In this document: one piece after another, positions 26,029 to 35,193 of the stretch
Position numbering within the stretch: the first letter of the stretch is position 1
How the letters are laid out: each line of letters begins with the position of its first letter
Assembly: GCA_036489885.1 (NCBI GenBank)
Contig: DASXEW010000003.1
Span: forward strand, 434,001-498,000
Source of the DNA: Candidatus Baltobacteraceae bacterium
GTDB taxonomy: Bacteria; Vulcanimicrobiota; Vulcanimicrobiia; Vulcanimicrobiales; Vulcanimicrobiaceae
Direction of reading: 5' to 3'
DNA: 64,000 bases
The notes under the pieces: model-generated
Told to the model about the DNA's origin: nothing
Database searches by the model: none
The model's input: only the letters and a program-made list of their open reading frames with translations
Program-made: the position numbers and the translations under genes

Positions 26029-26062
26029 GCGTAACAGAAACAAAAGGGCGTTTCTGTTACGC
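26029..26062. promoter_or_regulatory. Perfect 13-bp inverted repeat between luxR-type gene and C26 operon
   Basis: GCGTAACAGAAAC (26029-26041), an 8-nt loop, then GTTTCTGTTACGC (26050-26062): 13 of 13 bases pair. It starts 5 bp after the LuxR-type stop (26067) and lies about 70 bp upstream of the C26 start (25960), both on the minus strand. There is no T-run, so it could be a factor-dependent terminator, a protection hairpin or a regulator site controlling the peptide operon. A smaller GAGTT/AACTC repeat sits beside it (26008-26024). Confidence 0.55.
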
Positions 26063-26066
26063 CTGA

Positions 26067-27866
26067 CTATCCCGGCGAATGCTCCTCGCGTACGCGATCC
26101 ATGAGCTGCCAGCGCGACCGTAGACCTAGTCTGTTAAAGATCGACGACAAGTGACTCTCGACCGTATGTTCAGTAATCGATAAGACGGTCGCGATAGCGC
26201 GGTTCGTATAGCCGCGAAGGACGAGCTCGGCGACTTGACGTTCTCTAGGCGTGAGCGACGGCTGCAGGTCGCCCAGAATGTCACGTTCCGTGCCCGGCGA
26301 CGTAGCTGCGGCTGCCGGCAGTTGGACTCGCGAAACTCCGGCGACGAACGCGCTTTGGTGGTGCCATCCAAGATCTGCGAAGGCCTTTGCCGCCGTGCGA
26401 GCCTGTTCGATTACCATTCGCGTGCCTAGGCGTCGACGAGCCGCAAGCAACTTCCAAGCCTCGAGAAATGCGGCGGCAACCTTCCCCGAAGGCGCCTTCG
26501 CACGCCGCTGCAGTATTTTGCGCGCACGTTCGGCATCCGGTGGCGTCCCCCAAGCTGCGGATGAGGCGAGTATGTCACCGGCATGATCGGCGCTTTCAAG
26601 GGCTCGGACTGCGCGCGACGTGATGGTCCTCAGCGGCGAAGACATGCGGCGGCGCGCGTACACTTTGCCAAACGCGGCCGCGATTGGGCCGATTCGTGCA
26701 GGTTCACCTGATGCAAATGCGAGCTCGAGTACGTCCTTGTCGACGACCTTCTCCAGCAGGGCTCCGTCGCTCACAGCAAGCCCGAGTTCGGTACCGACGA
26801 TGCTCAGCAAGACGCGGAGTGTCGGGGTGTCGACATCATAGGTCATTGCATCCGCGACGAATTCTCGCGCACGAGCATATTCGCCCAAGACGATCAACAA
26901 GCTGGCATAACGCAGAGTCAAGTATGGAACGCGCCATGCGATTTGTCGCTCGCGAGCAACCAGTAGAGCCCGCTCGCGGCAGACACGAGCGCTCGCAATG
27001 TCGCCGAGCGCAGTCGCCCAATTCGCGTAGTCATCCCAAATTGCTGTTACAAGATATCCGTCGGAAATCTCGCGTGCCGCTCGGAGCGCCACTTCAAAGT
27101 CAGCGTAGGCGGCTCGCGCGTCGCCCTGTGCTGCCCGTACGATCGCCCTCTGATTGAAGAGTATCGCACGCGTCTCCGGGCTCTCGAGTGGCGAGATGCG
27201 CAGAGTACGTAGATGTTGTTGAGCTTCGTCGTATCGACCGAGCAAAACAAGGTAGTGCGCGATTGCCAGATTCGCTCGTGCCACGACTTTCCTGTCGTTT
27301 GTCGCGCCAGCGAGATTGCGCGCCTCGCGGATCCGCCCAAGGCCCTGGACGGTTTCGCTTTCTAGCCACGATTGGCGCGCGAGCCGCAGCAGAATTCGAC
27401 TCGCTTCAGGCACAGTCTCGTCGTGCTTGGCGTAGATGTCGAATGCGCGCTCAAGCCACGGGCGCGCCCTCTCAGGACGTGGCCCGTAGAACAGCGCAAA
27501 GGCGACCTTTTCGCAGAGCCTCGCTTTGTCTGTCGTCGTTTGGCTCTGAGCCGTGGCGCGTTCGAAATGCGACGCCGCATCCGAATAGGCGTACTGCTCG
27601 ACGGCTAAATCGCCGGCCGCTTCGTAGTCGCGCCCGAGCGTAATGCTGCGACGTCGATCCTGCTCGCGGACGCGAGCGCGGCGGACACGCAATGACGCGG
27701 CATCCCGGCAGGGACCGCATGTCGCCTTACCGGCCGGCGGCCGTCGTGCGCAGCAGGTCGCGCAAAGACCCAGTGTACGCGCAAGTTCACGCCTGCGCTG
27801 AACGCGGTTGTTCGGTTGCGATGAGACCTTAGTGGGCATCGTCTGCGCGGAGCGTTCGTTGATCAT
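26067..27866 (-). CDS. LuxR-family regulator with N-terminal zinc-knuckle-like motif and TPR-like central region
   Basis: 599 aa from ATG 27866 (CAGGTG just upstream; ATG 27923 is less likely). The C-terminal GerE/LuxR HTH is at ~535-597 (LTPRERQVAELVLRGYTN, then EHTVESHLSSIFNRLGL). The centre is a long helical array with TPR-like pairs (YSDAASHFERA, YDEAQQHLRTL, DARAAYADFEVALRAAR), as in MalT-type regulators but without their ATPase domain. Residues 35-53 carry CATCC...CGPC, a candidate zinc ribbon rarely seen in LuxR proteins. It lies upstream of the C26/receptor/S9 operon on the same strand and may regulate it (inference). Ligand unknown. Confidence 0.85.
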   Translation of the reverse strand: MINERSAQTMPTKVSSQPNNRVQRRRELARTLGLCATCCARRPPAGKATCGPCRDAASLRVRRARVREQDRRRSITLGRDYEAAGDLAVEQYAYSDAASHFERATAQSQTTTDKARLCEKVAFALFYGPRPERARPWLERAFDIYAKHDETVPEASRILLRLARQSWLESETVQGLGRIREARNLAGATNDRKVVARANLAIAHYLVLLGRYDEAQQHLRTLRISPLESPETRAILFNQRAIVRAAQGDARAAYADFEVALRAAREISDGYLVTAIWDDYANWATALGDIASARVCRERALLVARERQIAWRVPYLTLRYASLLIVLGEYARAREFVADAMTYDVDTPTLRVLLSIVGTELGLAVSDGALLEKVVDKDVLELAFASGEPARIGPIAAAFGKVYARRRMSSPLRTITSRAVRALESADHAGDILASSAAWGTPPDAERARKILQRRAKAPSGKVAAAFLEAWKLLAARRRLGTRMVIEQARTAAKAFADLGWHHQSAFVAGVSRVQLPAAAATSPGTERDILGDLQPSLTPRERQVAELVLRGYTNRAIATVLSITEHTVESHLSSIFNRLGLRSRWQLMDRVREEHSPG

Positions 27867-27953
27867 CACCTGCGCTCCGCCATGAGAAGGCGCCGGCACG
27901 CTGCAGCGCATGCGGGCGCACAATCGATCAGGGTCTCGTTGACGTCGGGACGA

Positions 27954-28553
27954 TCAGCGGTCTTCTTTGCGCCTAAGCCATGAAAAAGCGCGTTCGACGA
28001 ATGGCTTTGCGTCTCGGTCCAGGCATTTTCCGTGTGCGATAATGAGCTTGTCGAAATCCCAGGCAAGAATTCTGCTCAGCGATTGGCGCGCGAGGTCGCG
28101 ACGCGTGAACGACAACCGCGCATCCAGTGGCACCCCTCTCCATGTGCGGTAGTTCTGGATCAAGTCCGCAAAGATCAACGTGTTCGATCTTGTGTGGAAG
28201 AACTCGAGCTCTTGGATGAAGGCGTTCCCACGGAAGAGCACCTGATCGATATCGGCCGCCCACGCGGCGCCGCTTGCCTTCGGTCCGCAGAGCTCGGCCG
28301 ACGGAAAGCACGCCTTCCATGATGCGAGTCGCCATACATGGAGCGGCGTCGGCGCAACGAGATATCGAATCGGACCCATCTGTGAGACACTCTGCATCTC
28401 TTCCGTAGACGCCTCGATCGGCGAGTTGATCCAAAGCGAGCCATCGGAGAGTTTGACGACGATCATTCGTGTCGGGAGCTTGAACGGCCCGAATACGTTG
28501 ACGGGTGGACCGTCGCCGATCCAGATGTCCGGCCCGAATTGCTGCAGATTCAA
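27954..28553 (-). CDS. DUF4336 domain protein (metallo-beta-lactamase-like fold)
   Basis: 199-aa protein matching the DUF4336 layout: an N-terminal FGPDIWIGDGPPVN, RMIVVKLSDGSLWINSPI, GPIRYLVAPTPLHVWRLASW and, near the end, DFDKLIIAHGKCLDRDA. The family is thought to be related to metallo-beta-lactamases but with reduced metal sites; no function is established. It is divergent from the ClC gene across a 55-bp gap that must hold both promoters. Confidence 0.82.
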   Translation of the reverse strand: MNLQQFGPDIWIGDGPPVNVFGPFKLPTRMIVVKLSDGSLWINSPIEASTEEMQSVSQMGPIRYLVAPTPLHVWRLASWKACFPSAELCGPKASGAAWAADIDQVLFRGNAFIQELEFFHTRSNTLIFADLIQNYRTWRGVPLDARLSFTRRDLARQSLSRILAWDFDKLIIAHGKCLDRDAKPFVERAFSWLRRKEDR

Positions 28554-28608
28554 GTTACGTCCAGATCAGACATCAGATGTCGACCAACGGGTATGCTTAG
28601 AGAGATTC

Positions 28609-30366
28609 ATGACGACAGCGGTACAGCAGCCACACATTTTCCTACCCCGGTACGTCGAGACCGACAAAGGCTATGCACTTTACTTCGGACGAGTGCAGGT
28701 CAGTCAGAGCACGTTCATGCTTTGCGCGGCCGTTCTTATCGGCATCGGCGGTGGCTATGGTGCCGTCATCTTCCGCCACATGATCGACGGCGCGGGATAT
28801 CTCGCGTTCGATCTCATCGGCGGGAGGCTGCTCGGACACCTTGGGTTCCTCGCAATCGTCATCGTGCCGATTATCGGCGGCATCGCGACCTCGGCGATCG
28901 TTGCCCGCTTCGCCTCGGAAGCACGCGGTCACGGCGTGCCCGAAGTAATGGAGGCAGTTGCACTGCGAGCCGGTCGAATGCGCCCGCGCATCATCGCCGT
29001 CAAAAGCATTGCGTCCGCGATCTGCATCGGATTCGGCGGCAGTTGCGGCCGCGAGGGACCGATCGTGCAGATCGGCTCAACGATCGGCTCCGTGCTCGGA
29101 CAGCTCGGCCGCGTTCCGGCGCCGATTGCGCGAACGCTCGTCGCATGCGGAGCTGCAAGCGGAATATCGGCGACGTTCAATGCGCCGATCGGCGGCGTGT
29201 TCTTCGCGAGCGAAGTCATCCTTGGAGAATTCGCGCCGCGCTCGTTTGCCGCAATCGTGATTGCAAGCGTCGTTTCAGCCGTAATCGGTCGCGCGTACTT
29301 CGGAAATCACCCGTCGTTCACGGCGGCAGCCTTCAACCTCGTTTCTCCGGCCGAACTGCTCTTCTATGCGGTGCTCGGTGTGATTTGCGCGTTCTGGGCT
29401 GCAGGCTTCGTCAAGCTGCTTTATGCGGTCGAAGATCGATTCGACGCGCTCAACGTGCCGGGATGGCTCAAGGCCACGATCGGCTTCGGAACACTTGGAC
29501 TCATTGGCTTATGGAAGCCGCAGATTTTCGGCGTTGGTTACGGGGCCATCGATCAAGTTCTTCGCTCGCACGTGCCGCCGTCGCAAGCGTTGCTACTCTC
29601 AGTACTCAAGCCGATCGCAACGGCACTCACACTCGGCTCAGGAGGAAGCGGCGGCGTCTTCTCTCCGTCGCTCTTCACGGGCGCGATGATCGGCGATGCG
29701 TTCGGCCGCGTGGTTCACATGTTCGCGCCGACGTGGACGGCAACGGGGGCCGCCTATGGTCTCGTTGGCATGGCGGCCGTCTTCGCGGCTGCAGCCGAAG
29801 CCCCAATCACCTCGATAATGATCGTATTCGAAATGTCGAACGATTATCTGATCGTCCTGCCGCTAATGGTTGCTACGGTAATTGCGACCATCCTGGGTCG
29901 ATGGCTCATTCGAGGCACCGTTTACGAACTCAAGCTGATTCGACGCGGAATCAATTGGGCAGCCGTCCGGCATCCGCGCTTGCTCACTCGGCGCAACGTT
30001 GCGTCCATTAAGCGCGAACTGCCGCCCGTGGGTTACGCGGGTGAACCGCTCTCGCAGATCGCGCAACGTATTTCGACGGCTGCCGAAGGCGCAATTCCCG
30101 TACTGCGGGACGGGCATTGCATCGGTATCGTTCCATTCCCGGACTTTATCGAGCATTTGCGCAGCGAGCCAAACGCATCGATCGACACCATTGCACGCAC
30201 GACGGAAACACTCGTCCCCGATGACAGCTTCGAGCGCGCGGCTACGCTCCTTGCCGACCCGGGGATCGCAGCGCTTCCCGTTGCGGACCCGGCCACGGGG
30301 AAGTTCATCGGCATGATTACGCGTCGCGACGTTCTTGAGGCGTATCGAAGCGCGGTCGAACTCTAA
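28609..30366 (+). CDS. ClC-family chloride channel or H+/Cl- antiporter with C-terminal CBS pair
   Basis: 585-aa inner-membrane protein starting at ATG 28609; the frame opens 61 codons earlier, inside the divergent gene. ClC signatures: ARGHGVPEVMEA (~105-116), the selectivity/gating motif GSCGREGPIVQIG with gating glutamate E149, and GSGGSGGVFSPSLFTGA in the second half. Because E149 is kept, proton-coupled exchange is possible. Residues ~475-585 form two CBS motifs (AIPVLRDGHCIGIVPF and IAALPVADPATGKFIGMITR), which in other ClCs bind adenine nucleotides. Confidence 0.93.
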   Translation: MTTAVQQPHIFLPRYVETDKGYALYFGRVQVSQSTFMLCAAVLIGIGGGYGAVIFRHMIDGAGYLAFDLIGGRLLGHLGFLAIVIVPIIGGIATSAIVARFASEARGHGVPEVMEAVALRAGRMRPRIIAVKSIASAICIGFGGSCGREGPIVQIGSTIGSVLGQLGRVPAPIARTLVACGAASGISATFNAPIGGVFFASEVILGEFAPRSFAAIVIASVVSAVIGRAYFGNHPSFTAAAFNLVSPAELLFYAVLGVICAFWAAGFVKLLYAVEDRFDALNVPGWLKATIGFGTLGLIGLWKPQIFGVGYGAIDQVLRSHVPPSQALLLSVLKPIATALTLGSGGSGGVFSPSLFTGAMIGDAFGRVVHMFAPTWTATGAAYGLVGMAAVFAAAAEAPITSIMIVFEMSNDYLIVLPLMVATVIATILGRWLIRGTVYELKLIRRGINWAAVRHPRLLTRRNVASIKRELPPVGYAGEPLSQIAQRISTAAEGAIPVLRDGHCIGIVPFPDFIEHLRSEPNASIDTIARTTETLVPDDSFERAATLLADPGIAALPVADPATGKFIGMITRRDVLEAYRSAVEL

Positions 30367-30415
30367 GCAGTCGCTTCCGGGAACAGACGTGCTCGAAGTA
30401 GCGTTACAGAGTAAG

Positions 30416-32677
30416 ATGCGATACCGACGTCTCGTCATTGCGTTGATCGTCGCGGGTCTCCTCGGACCGCTTGCGGCACGCGCCGATCAGGCCCAGCCTT
30501 TTGCCTTCGGAGCCAGCGTCGGCCCGGCCGCGTCGTCGCGCATTGAGGCCACCGTAACGCGCACCTTCGACGGAAAGCCCGTCACGCTACCGGCAGCTGC
30601 CGTCCCGGCGCTCGCGCCCGGCGACAAGGTCTCGGTACGATTTGTCGATTACACGCGACCGCCCGCCAAGGTGAATTATCACGTCAACGTCGCGTTCATC
30701 ACCGAGACGCCACCGGTCGGCTGGCTCTACGCCAAGAGCGGAACGGACGACCGTCTTTTTTCGAATCCGCACGGGCGTCGCAAGATAACACCAACGACCC
30801 CTACGACGCACTTCGTCTACGGAAGTGGCGACCACCGTGGAATCCCCGTCTTTTTCGTCGTCCCCGAAGACGGGAAAACGCGCGGCATGGACGGCGTGCG
30901 CGATTACGTGCAAGCCCATCCAACCGACTTCAAAGACATGTCCGTCTCCTCGAACGATGCGGTCGAACGCTACAGCTGGTTTAGCGATTTTCTCTCGTCG
31001 CTTGCGCAAGGCTCGATCGATCCCATCTCCGATCAGCAGCGCGTCGTCGGCATTGCGACCGCGCTTGGTGCATCACCCGATTCGGTCAGCGAATGCTACG
31101 AGGCAGGCGCGACGAACGCTGAAGTCGCGAATTGCGTGCAGAGTAGCCTTCTCTCGGTACAATATCAAACGAATATCGAAGCACCGACGCAGGCGCAGTT
31201 TTTCGGGGGCGTTGCAAGTGCGGCGACGCCGGTTCAGCTCGCGCTCTACATGCAGCCGCTCTTGGCGATCTGGAAAATCTTCTCGCAAGACGGCCACAAG
31301 GAATACGAATATCTTCCCACCGCGCTTCGATTGACGAAACCCGTCATGCCCGGGACGTCGCCGCAGCAGCTCTTGATGGGTCTCAAAGTTCCAACGTTGC
31401 GGCCGCCGGCCGCATACTCGAGCGTGCTGTTCTTCACCATCGGCGATCCCGATGCAATCGGGAGTCCCCCGACCGTCGTAAGCGACGATAAGGGCGGCGG
31501 CTCGTGTGCGGCCGCCTTACGCGTCGAGCTTCCGGTTCATCTGAGTAAGACGTCGCAGTATGTCAACGACACGAGCGTGACGTTGACCTCGGGAAGCGGC
31601 GCAACGATCCACGTTCCGATCGACCCGCGAACCGCAGCTGCGCCAACCATCGATCGCTCGTCGTTGCACGCCGGCCAAGGCTACGATGTCAAACTCAACG
31701 GCCGTTTCGGATTCAATCCGTTGCCGCAATCGCAGCGTGCGCTCGCGCATATTGCAGTCCCCGGCGCTGCTGCATGGAAGGTCGAAACGATCGCCTACCA
31801 TCCCGCGCTCGCGGGCGGAACGCTCGACGCCGTCGCATCCTCGGAGGCGGCACCGTGCGTGTCGGGTGCTGAATTGCAGATGGCCGGCAACACGCCGGTC
31901 TCGCTCACGATCGATCATCTTGACGATCGGCGCGTTGAGCTCAAAGGCTCGCTGGCGGCCATTCCCTCAGGTCTTGCGCACATTCACCTTTTTCAATCCG
32001 ACACGGCGCAGCATCGGCGCATCGCCGATGATACGACGCTTGCAATTGCACCGGCGCCGGCAGAGGTCGATGCGAAGAAAGGGCAAGTCGCGTACATCGG
32101 AGATCACGAAATCTTATTAACCGGTGCGGGCTTCGATGGAATAAGCGGGGCGCGCATCGGACCGAACGTCTACAAAAAGGCGCCTGCCTCGAATGCGGAC
32201 GTCGCGTGCTTCACCGGCCCGCCGATCGGTGGCGGCGATGTACGCGAAGGAAGCGTCGTGACGGCGGAGCTCATACCCTCAGCCGGCGGAAGTGGAGAAG
32301 CGTTTGCACTTCGTCTCGGCGGTATGCGTCCCGAGCTCGATACCGTCGGTGTGACGCCGTCCGCCTCCATTCATCATGCAAGCGATGCGCTGACGATCGG
32401 TCTGCGCTCGCAAACGCTGCCGCGCCGCTTTGCGGTTCGAATCCGCCAAGTGCCGCAAGCCGCAACGCCTTGCGACGCTCTGCTCGACGATGCGACCGCG
32501 GTCGCGGTACCCCCGGCCGACGTGCATCGCGATTCGGCGTCCGACGCCGACGTCAACCTTGCTGCCGCCGACCTCTTGCACGACGACGCGTTCGGGACGT
32601 TACAAGTTCAGATCGTCGACAGCGTTACGAAGCTCGCGAGCGACTGGACCGATCTTGCAGGTCAGTTCACGCAATAA
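30416..32677 (+). CDS. Large exported protein of unknown function
   Basis: 753 aa from ATG 30416 (signal peptide MRYRRLVIALIVAGLLGPLAARA); the frame opens earlier, inside the ClC gene. The N-terminal ~100 residues look like a beta domain (ASSRIEATVTRTFDG...LAPGDKVSVRF). A helical middle (~170-330) includes DAVERYSWFSDFLSSL and SDQQRVVGIATALGAS. The C-terminal half has three or so Ig-like beta segments with alternating hydrophobic strands (e.g. VYHVPIDPRT-like and LLTGAGFDGISGARIG). I recognise no family. It follows the ClC gene by 49 bp and may be co-transcribed. Probably periplasmic or surface-located. Confidence 0.75.
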   Translation: MRYRRLVIALIVAGLLGPLAARADQAQPFAFGASVGPAASSRIEATVTRTFDGKPVTLPAAAVPALAPGDKVSVRFVDYTRPPAKVNYHVNVAFITETPPVGWLYAKSGTDDRLFSNPHGRRKITPTTPTTHFVYGSGDHRGIPVFFVVPEDGKTRGMDGVRDYVQAHPTDFKDMSVSSNDAVERYSWFSDFLSSLAQGSIDPISDQQRVVGIATALGASPDSVSECYEAGATNAEVANCVQSSLLSVQYQTNIEAPTQAQFFGGVASAATPVQLALYMQPLLAIWKIFSQDGHKEYEYLPTALRLTKPVMPGTSPQQLLMGLKVPTLRPPAAYSSVLFFTIGDPDAIGSPPTVVSDDKGGGSCAAALRVELPVHLSKTSQYVNDTSVTLTSGSGATIHVPIDPRTAAAPTIDRSSLHAGQGYDVKLNGRFGFNPLPQSQRALAHIAVPGAAAWKVETIAYHPALAGGTLDAVASSEAAPCVSGAELQMAGNTPVSLTIDHLDDRRVELKGSLAAIPSGLAHIHLFQSDTAQHRRIADDTTLAIAPAPAEVDAKKGQVAYIGDHEILLTGAGFDGISGARIGPNVYKKAPASNADVACFTGPPIGGGDVREGSVVTAELIPSAGGSGEAFALRLGGMRPELDTVGVTPSASIHHASDALTIGLRSQTLPRRFAVRIRQVPQAATPCDALLDDATAVAVPPADVHRDSASDADVNLAAADLLHDDAFGTLQVQIVDSVTKLASDWTDLAGQFTQ

Positions 32678-32680
32678 GCG

Positions 32681-32950
32681 TCAACCGCCGGCTCGTTTCA
32701 CTCTTCGCTTCTGCTCTTCAAACCACGCCACGACGCGGTCGCGGTGATCGCCCTGTAGCTCGACGATTCCGTTCTTCGCGGTACCGCCGGTACCGCAGAG
32801 CTTGCGAAGCAATCCGCCGACCGAATCGATCTCGTTTGGCGCGAGGCCGTGGATCATGGTGACACTGCTCGCGCGACGCCGCTCGCGGCTGACACGAATG
32901 ACGCCGTCATCCGGGAACCCGTGTGCGCCCTGCTGCGCTCGCTTCTTCAC
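32681..32950 (-). CDS. yciH: SUI1/eIF1-like translation initiation factor homologue (YciH-type)
   Basis: 89-aa protein starting at GTG 32950. The SUI1 fold covers most of the length: IRVSRERRRASSVTMIHGL, then LLRKLCGTGGTAKNG and IVELQGDHRDRVVAWFEE, closely following eIF1/YciH. Bacterial YciH influences start-codon fidelity on the 30S subunit and acts as a translation inhibitor under stress. Codons upstream are open but hold no ATG/GTG/TTG. It is convergent with the large orphan (3-bp gap) and divergent from the MarR-GNAT gene, from which it is separated by a palindrome. Confidence 0.9.
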   Translation of the reverse strand: MKKRAQQGAHGFPDDGVIRVSRERRRASSVTMIHGLAPNEIDSVGGLLRKLCGTGGTAKNGIVELQGDHRDRVVAWFEEQKRRVKRAGG

Positions 32951-32994
32951 AGCCGTCAGTTCGTCGTCGCCGTACGGGAGGCTTGCCGGGATTA

Positions 32995-33010
32995 TCTGAC
33001 TAAGGTCAGA
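32995..33010. promoter_or_regulatory. MarR-type operator candidate
   Basis: TCTGAC-taag-GTCAGA, 6-bp perfect arms, ends 2 bp before the MarR-GNAT start codon (33013) and 45 bp upstream of the divergent YciH start. A repressor here would block translation-proximal transcription of its own gene, as is common for MarR proteins. Confidence 0.5.
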
Positions 33011-33012
33011 GA

Positions 33013-33900
33013 ATGGACCGGGCCGCTGTCGAGCGTGTGCGCAGCTTCAACCGCATCGTCGCCGAGCGTACGGGGACGGTCGCGGATCGCTTCTTGGACC
33101 GGCCCCGCCCGTACGGCGAGTCGCGCGTGCTCTGGCAAATCGGGCGGGACGGCAGCGACGTCCGCGATTTGCGCGCCAAGCTCGGCCTCGATTCGGGCTA
33201 CGTCAGTCGCGTCTTACGTTCGCTACAAAAGCATCGTCTGATCAGAGTGGTGACGAGCCAACAGGACGCACGCGTGCGTCGCGTTACGCTCACCGCTGTG
33301 GGACTCAAGGAACGCGAGGAGATCGACCGGCGCGCGAACGCTGCGGCGCGCTCGCTGCTCGAACCGCTCGACGAAAAGCAGCGCGAACGTCTCGTCACGG
33401 CAATGCACGAAGTCGAAGTTCTCCTTGGCGCCTCGCTCGTCGAATTCAACGTCGAAGACCCGAACTCGCGCGACGCGCGCTGGTGTCTCAAGCAATACTT
33501 CGCCGAGCTGGCGAAGCGCTTTCCGGGCGGATTCGATCCTGCGCAGAGCATTTTCGCAACGGCCGAACATTTCAAGCCGCCTGAGGGATACTTCATCATC
33601 GCGCGATTGCACGGCGAGCCCGTCGCGTGCGGTGCGATCCTATTTCTCGAGAAGTCACGAGCGTATTTCAAACGAATGTGGGTCTCGCGGACGGTTCGCG
33701 GCGCGGGACTCGGGCGGCGACTGCTCTGTGGACTCGAACGGCTCGCGGGCGAAGCGGGAGCCAAGATCGCCTGCCTCGAGACGCACAACGCTTTGTCCGA
33801 AGCAATCGCGATGTACCGTAGCTCCGGCTTCCGCGAAGTCCCGCCGTTCAACGACGAGCACTACGCGCACCATTGGTTCGAGAAGCGGCTTAAGGTTTAA
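33013..33900 (+). CDS. MarR-GNAT fusion: winged-helix regulator with C-terminal N-acetyltransferase domain
   Basis: 295-aa two-domain protein. Residues ~1-140 form a MarR winged helix (RVLWQIGRDGSDVRDLRAKL, GYVSRVLRSLQKHRLIRV, wing QQDARVRRVTLT). Residues ~155-295 form a GNAT domain with AcCoA-binding motif A VSRTVRGAGLGRRLLCGLE and C-terminal AIAMYRSSGFREVPPFN. Such fusions occur widely in bacteria; the acetyl acceptor is unknown. Probably autoregulated at 32995-33010. Its stop shares TTAA with the convergent MFS gene. Confidence 0.92.
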   Translation: MDRAAVERVRSFNRIVAERTGTVADRFLDRPRPYGESRVLWQIGRDGSDVRDLRAKLGLDSGYVSRVLRSLQKHRLIRVVTSQQDARVRRVTLTAVGLKEREEIDRRANAAARSLLEPLDEKQRERLVTAMHEVEVLLGASLVEFNVEDPNSRDARWCLKQYFAELAKRFPGGFDPAQSIFATAEHFKPPEGYFIIARLHGEPVACGAILFLEKSRAYFKRMWVSRTVRGAGLGRRLLCGLERLAGEAGAKIACLETHNALSEAIAMYRSSGFREVPPFNDEHYAHHWFEKRLKV

Positions 33901-35186
33901 GTCGCGGCTACCGGTTGAAGCGCCGGGCGACGGCGGCCGAAACCGATTGCGAGCGACGCGATGGCAGCCACGAGACACAAGCCGGCCGATATGTAAAACG
34001 CGTTGTCGTAGCTGCCTTGCGTCGTGCGAATGATCCCGGCAAGAAGCGCGATCGAGCTGGCCCCGAGCTGATGGCCCGCGGAGATCCAACCGAACACGAG
34101 CGGGCCTTTATCGCGGCCGAACGCATCAACGGTGAGCCGCACGGTCGGTGGAACGGTCGCGACCCAATCAAGTCCGTAGAATAACGCAAACAACGGTAAG
34201 CCGAATGGTCCGGTGATCGTGAACGCAACCGGAACGAACATCAACGAGAGTCCGCGCAAACCGTAGTACCAAAACAGCAGATACCGGCTGTTGAGCCGAT
34301 CGGTGAGAATGCCCGACAGGGTCGTGCCTACGAGATCGAACGCGCCCATCATCGCGAGATACCCCGCAGCACGAACTTCGGGGATGAAATGATCGCCGCA
34401 GGCCGGGATGAAGTGCGTACCGATGAAACCGTTCGTGCTGGCGCCGCAAATGAAGAACGTTCCAAAGAGCAGCCAAAAGTCTCGCTTCTTCGAGGCGTCC
34501 CGCAGCGTCGTGAACGCGGTGCGAAGAGGATTGCCGCTGCGCAGAAGCGGCGAATCGCCGGCTTCGCTGTCGGCCGTCGCGCCATAAGGTTTTTCACCAA
34601 CGTCTTCCGGGCGGTTGCGCATGAGAAACGCAATCGGAATTGCGGTTACAAGTGCGGCCGCTGCGACGAAAAGCCCGACGTTGCGCCAGCCGAAGTTTTG
34701 TGCAATGAGGGCGAGGACCGGTAAGAACACGAGCTGACCGGTCGCATTCGCGGCCGTCAGAATTCCCGTCACGGTTCCGCGGCGCTTCACGAACCAGCGT
34801 GTCGAAACGGTTGCGGCGAGCACGATGCCGATCATGCCGACGCCGAGTCCGACGCCGATACCCCACGTGAGCACGAGCTGCAATGGTGTGTGCACGAATG
34901 AAGTCAAGGCCGTCGAGATCGCTACGACAACAAGTCCGAGCAGTACGGTTTTGCGTACGCCGATGCTTTGCATGAGCGCCGCAGCGAAGGGACCCATAAG
35001 CCCGAACAGCGCGATGTTGATCGCAACGGCGATCGAGATCGTCGCAGCAGTCCAGCCCATTTCGTTTTCCATCGGCTGCATCAGCACGCCGGGCGTCGAA
35101 CGCGCGCCGGCTGCGACCAGCAGCACGAAGAACGTCAGGGGAACGATGATCCAACCGTAGTAAACGCGCGAAGCCGGGGCCTTCAT
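33897..35186 (-). CDS. MFS transporter (oxalate/formate antiporter or monocarboxylate-like subgroup)
   Basis: 429-aa protein with 12 predicted membrane helices. The start YYGWIIVPLTFFVLLVAAGARS is typical of the OFA/monocarboxylate MFS branch (YYGWxxV), with the loop ATVSTRWFVKRRGTVTGI between TM4 and TM5. It probably carries an organic acid or amino-acid derivative. As the last gene of the minus-strand PxpA run (with a 9-bp-arm inverted repeat in the 44-bp gap), it may export or import pyroglutamate-related acids (inference). Confidence 0.88.
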   Translation of the reverse strand: MKAPASRVYYGWIIVPLTFFVLLVAAGARSTPGVLMQPMENEMGWTAATISIAVAINIALFGLMGPFAAALMQSIGVRKTVLLGLVVVAISTALTSFVHTPLQLVLTWGIGVGLGVGMIGIVLAATVSTRWFVKRRGTVTGILTAANATGQLVFLPVLALIAQNFGWRNVGLFVAAAALVTAIPIAFLMRNRPEDVGEKPYGATADSEAGDSPLLRSGNPLRTAFTTLRDASKKRDFWLLFGTFFICGASTNGFIGTHFIPACGDHFIPEVRAAGYLAMMGAFDLVGTTLSGILTDRLNSRYLLFWYYGLRGLSLMFVPVAFTITGPFGLPLFALFYGLDWVATVPPTVRLTVDAFGRDKGPLVFGWISAGHQLGASSIALLAGIIRTTQGSYDNAFYISAGLCLVAAIASLAIGFGRRRPALQPVAAT

Positions 35187-35193
35187 ACTTCCC

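Noticed and set aside
28539-30011. 490-aa ORF on the plus strand in another frame
   Set aside because: It lies inside the ClC gene, is Arg/Ala/His-rich and shows no motifs; a GC-driven shadow.
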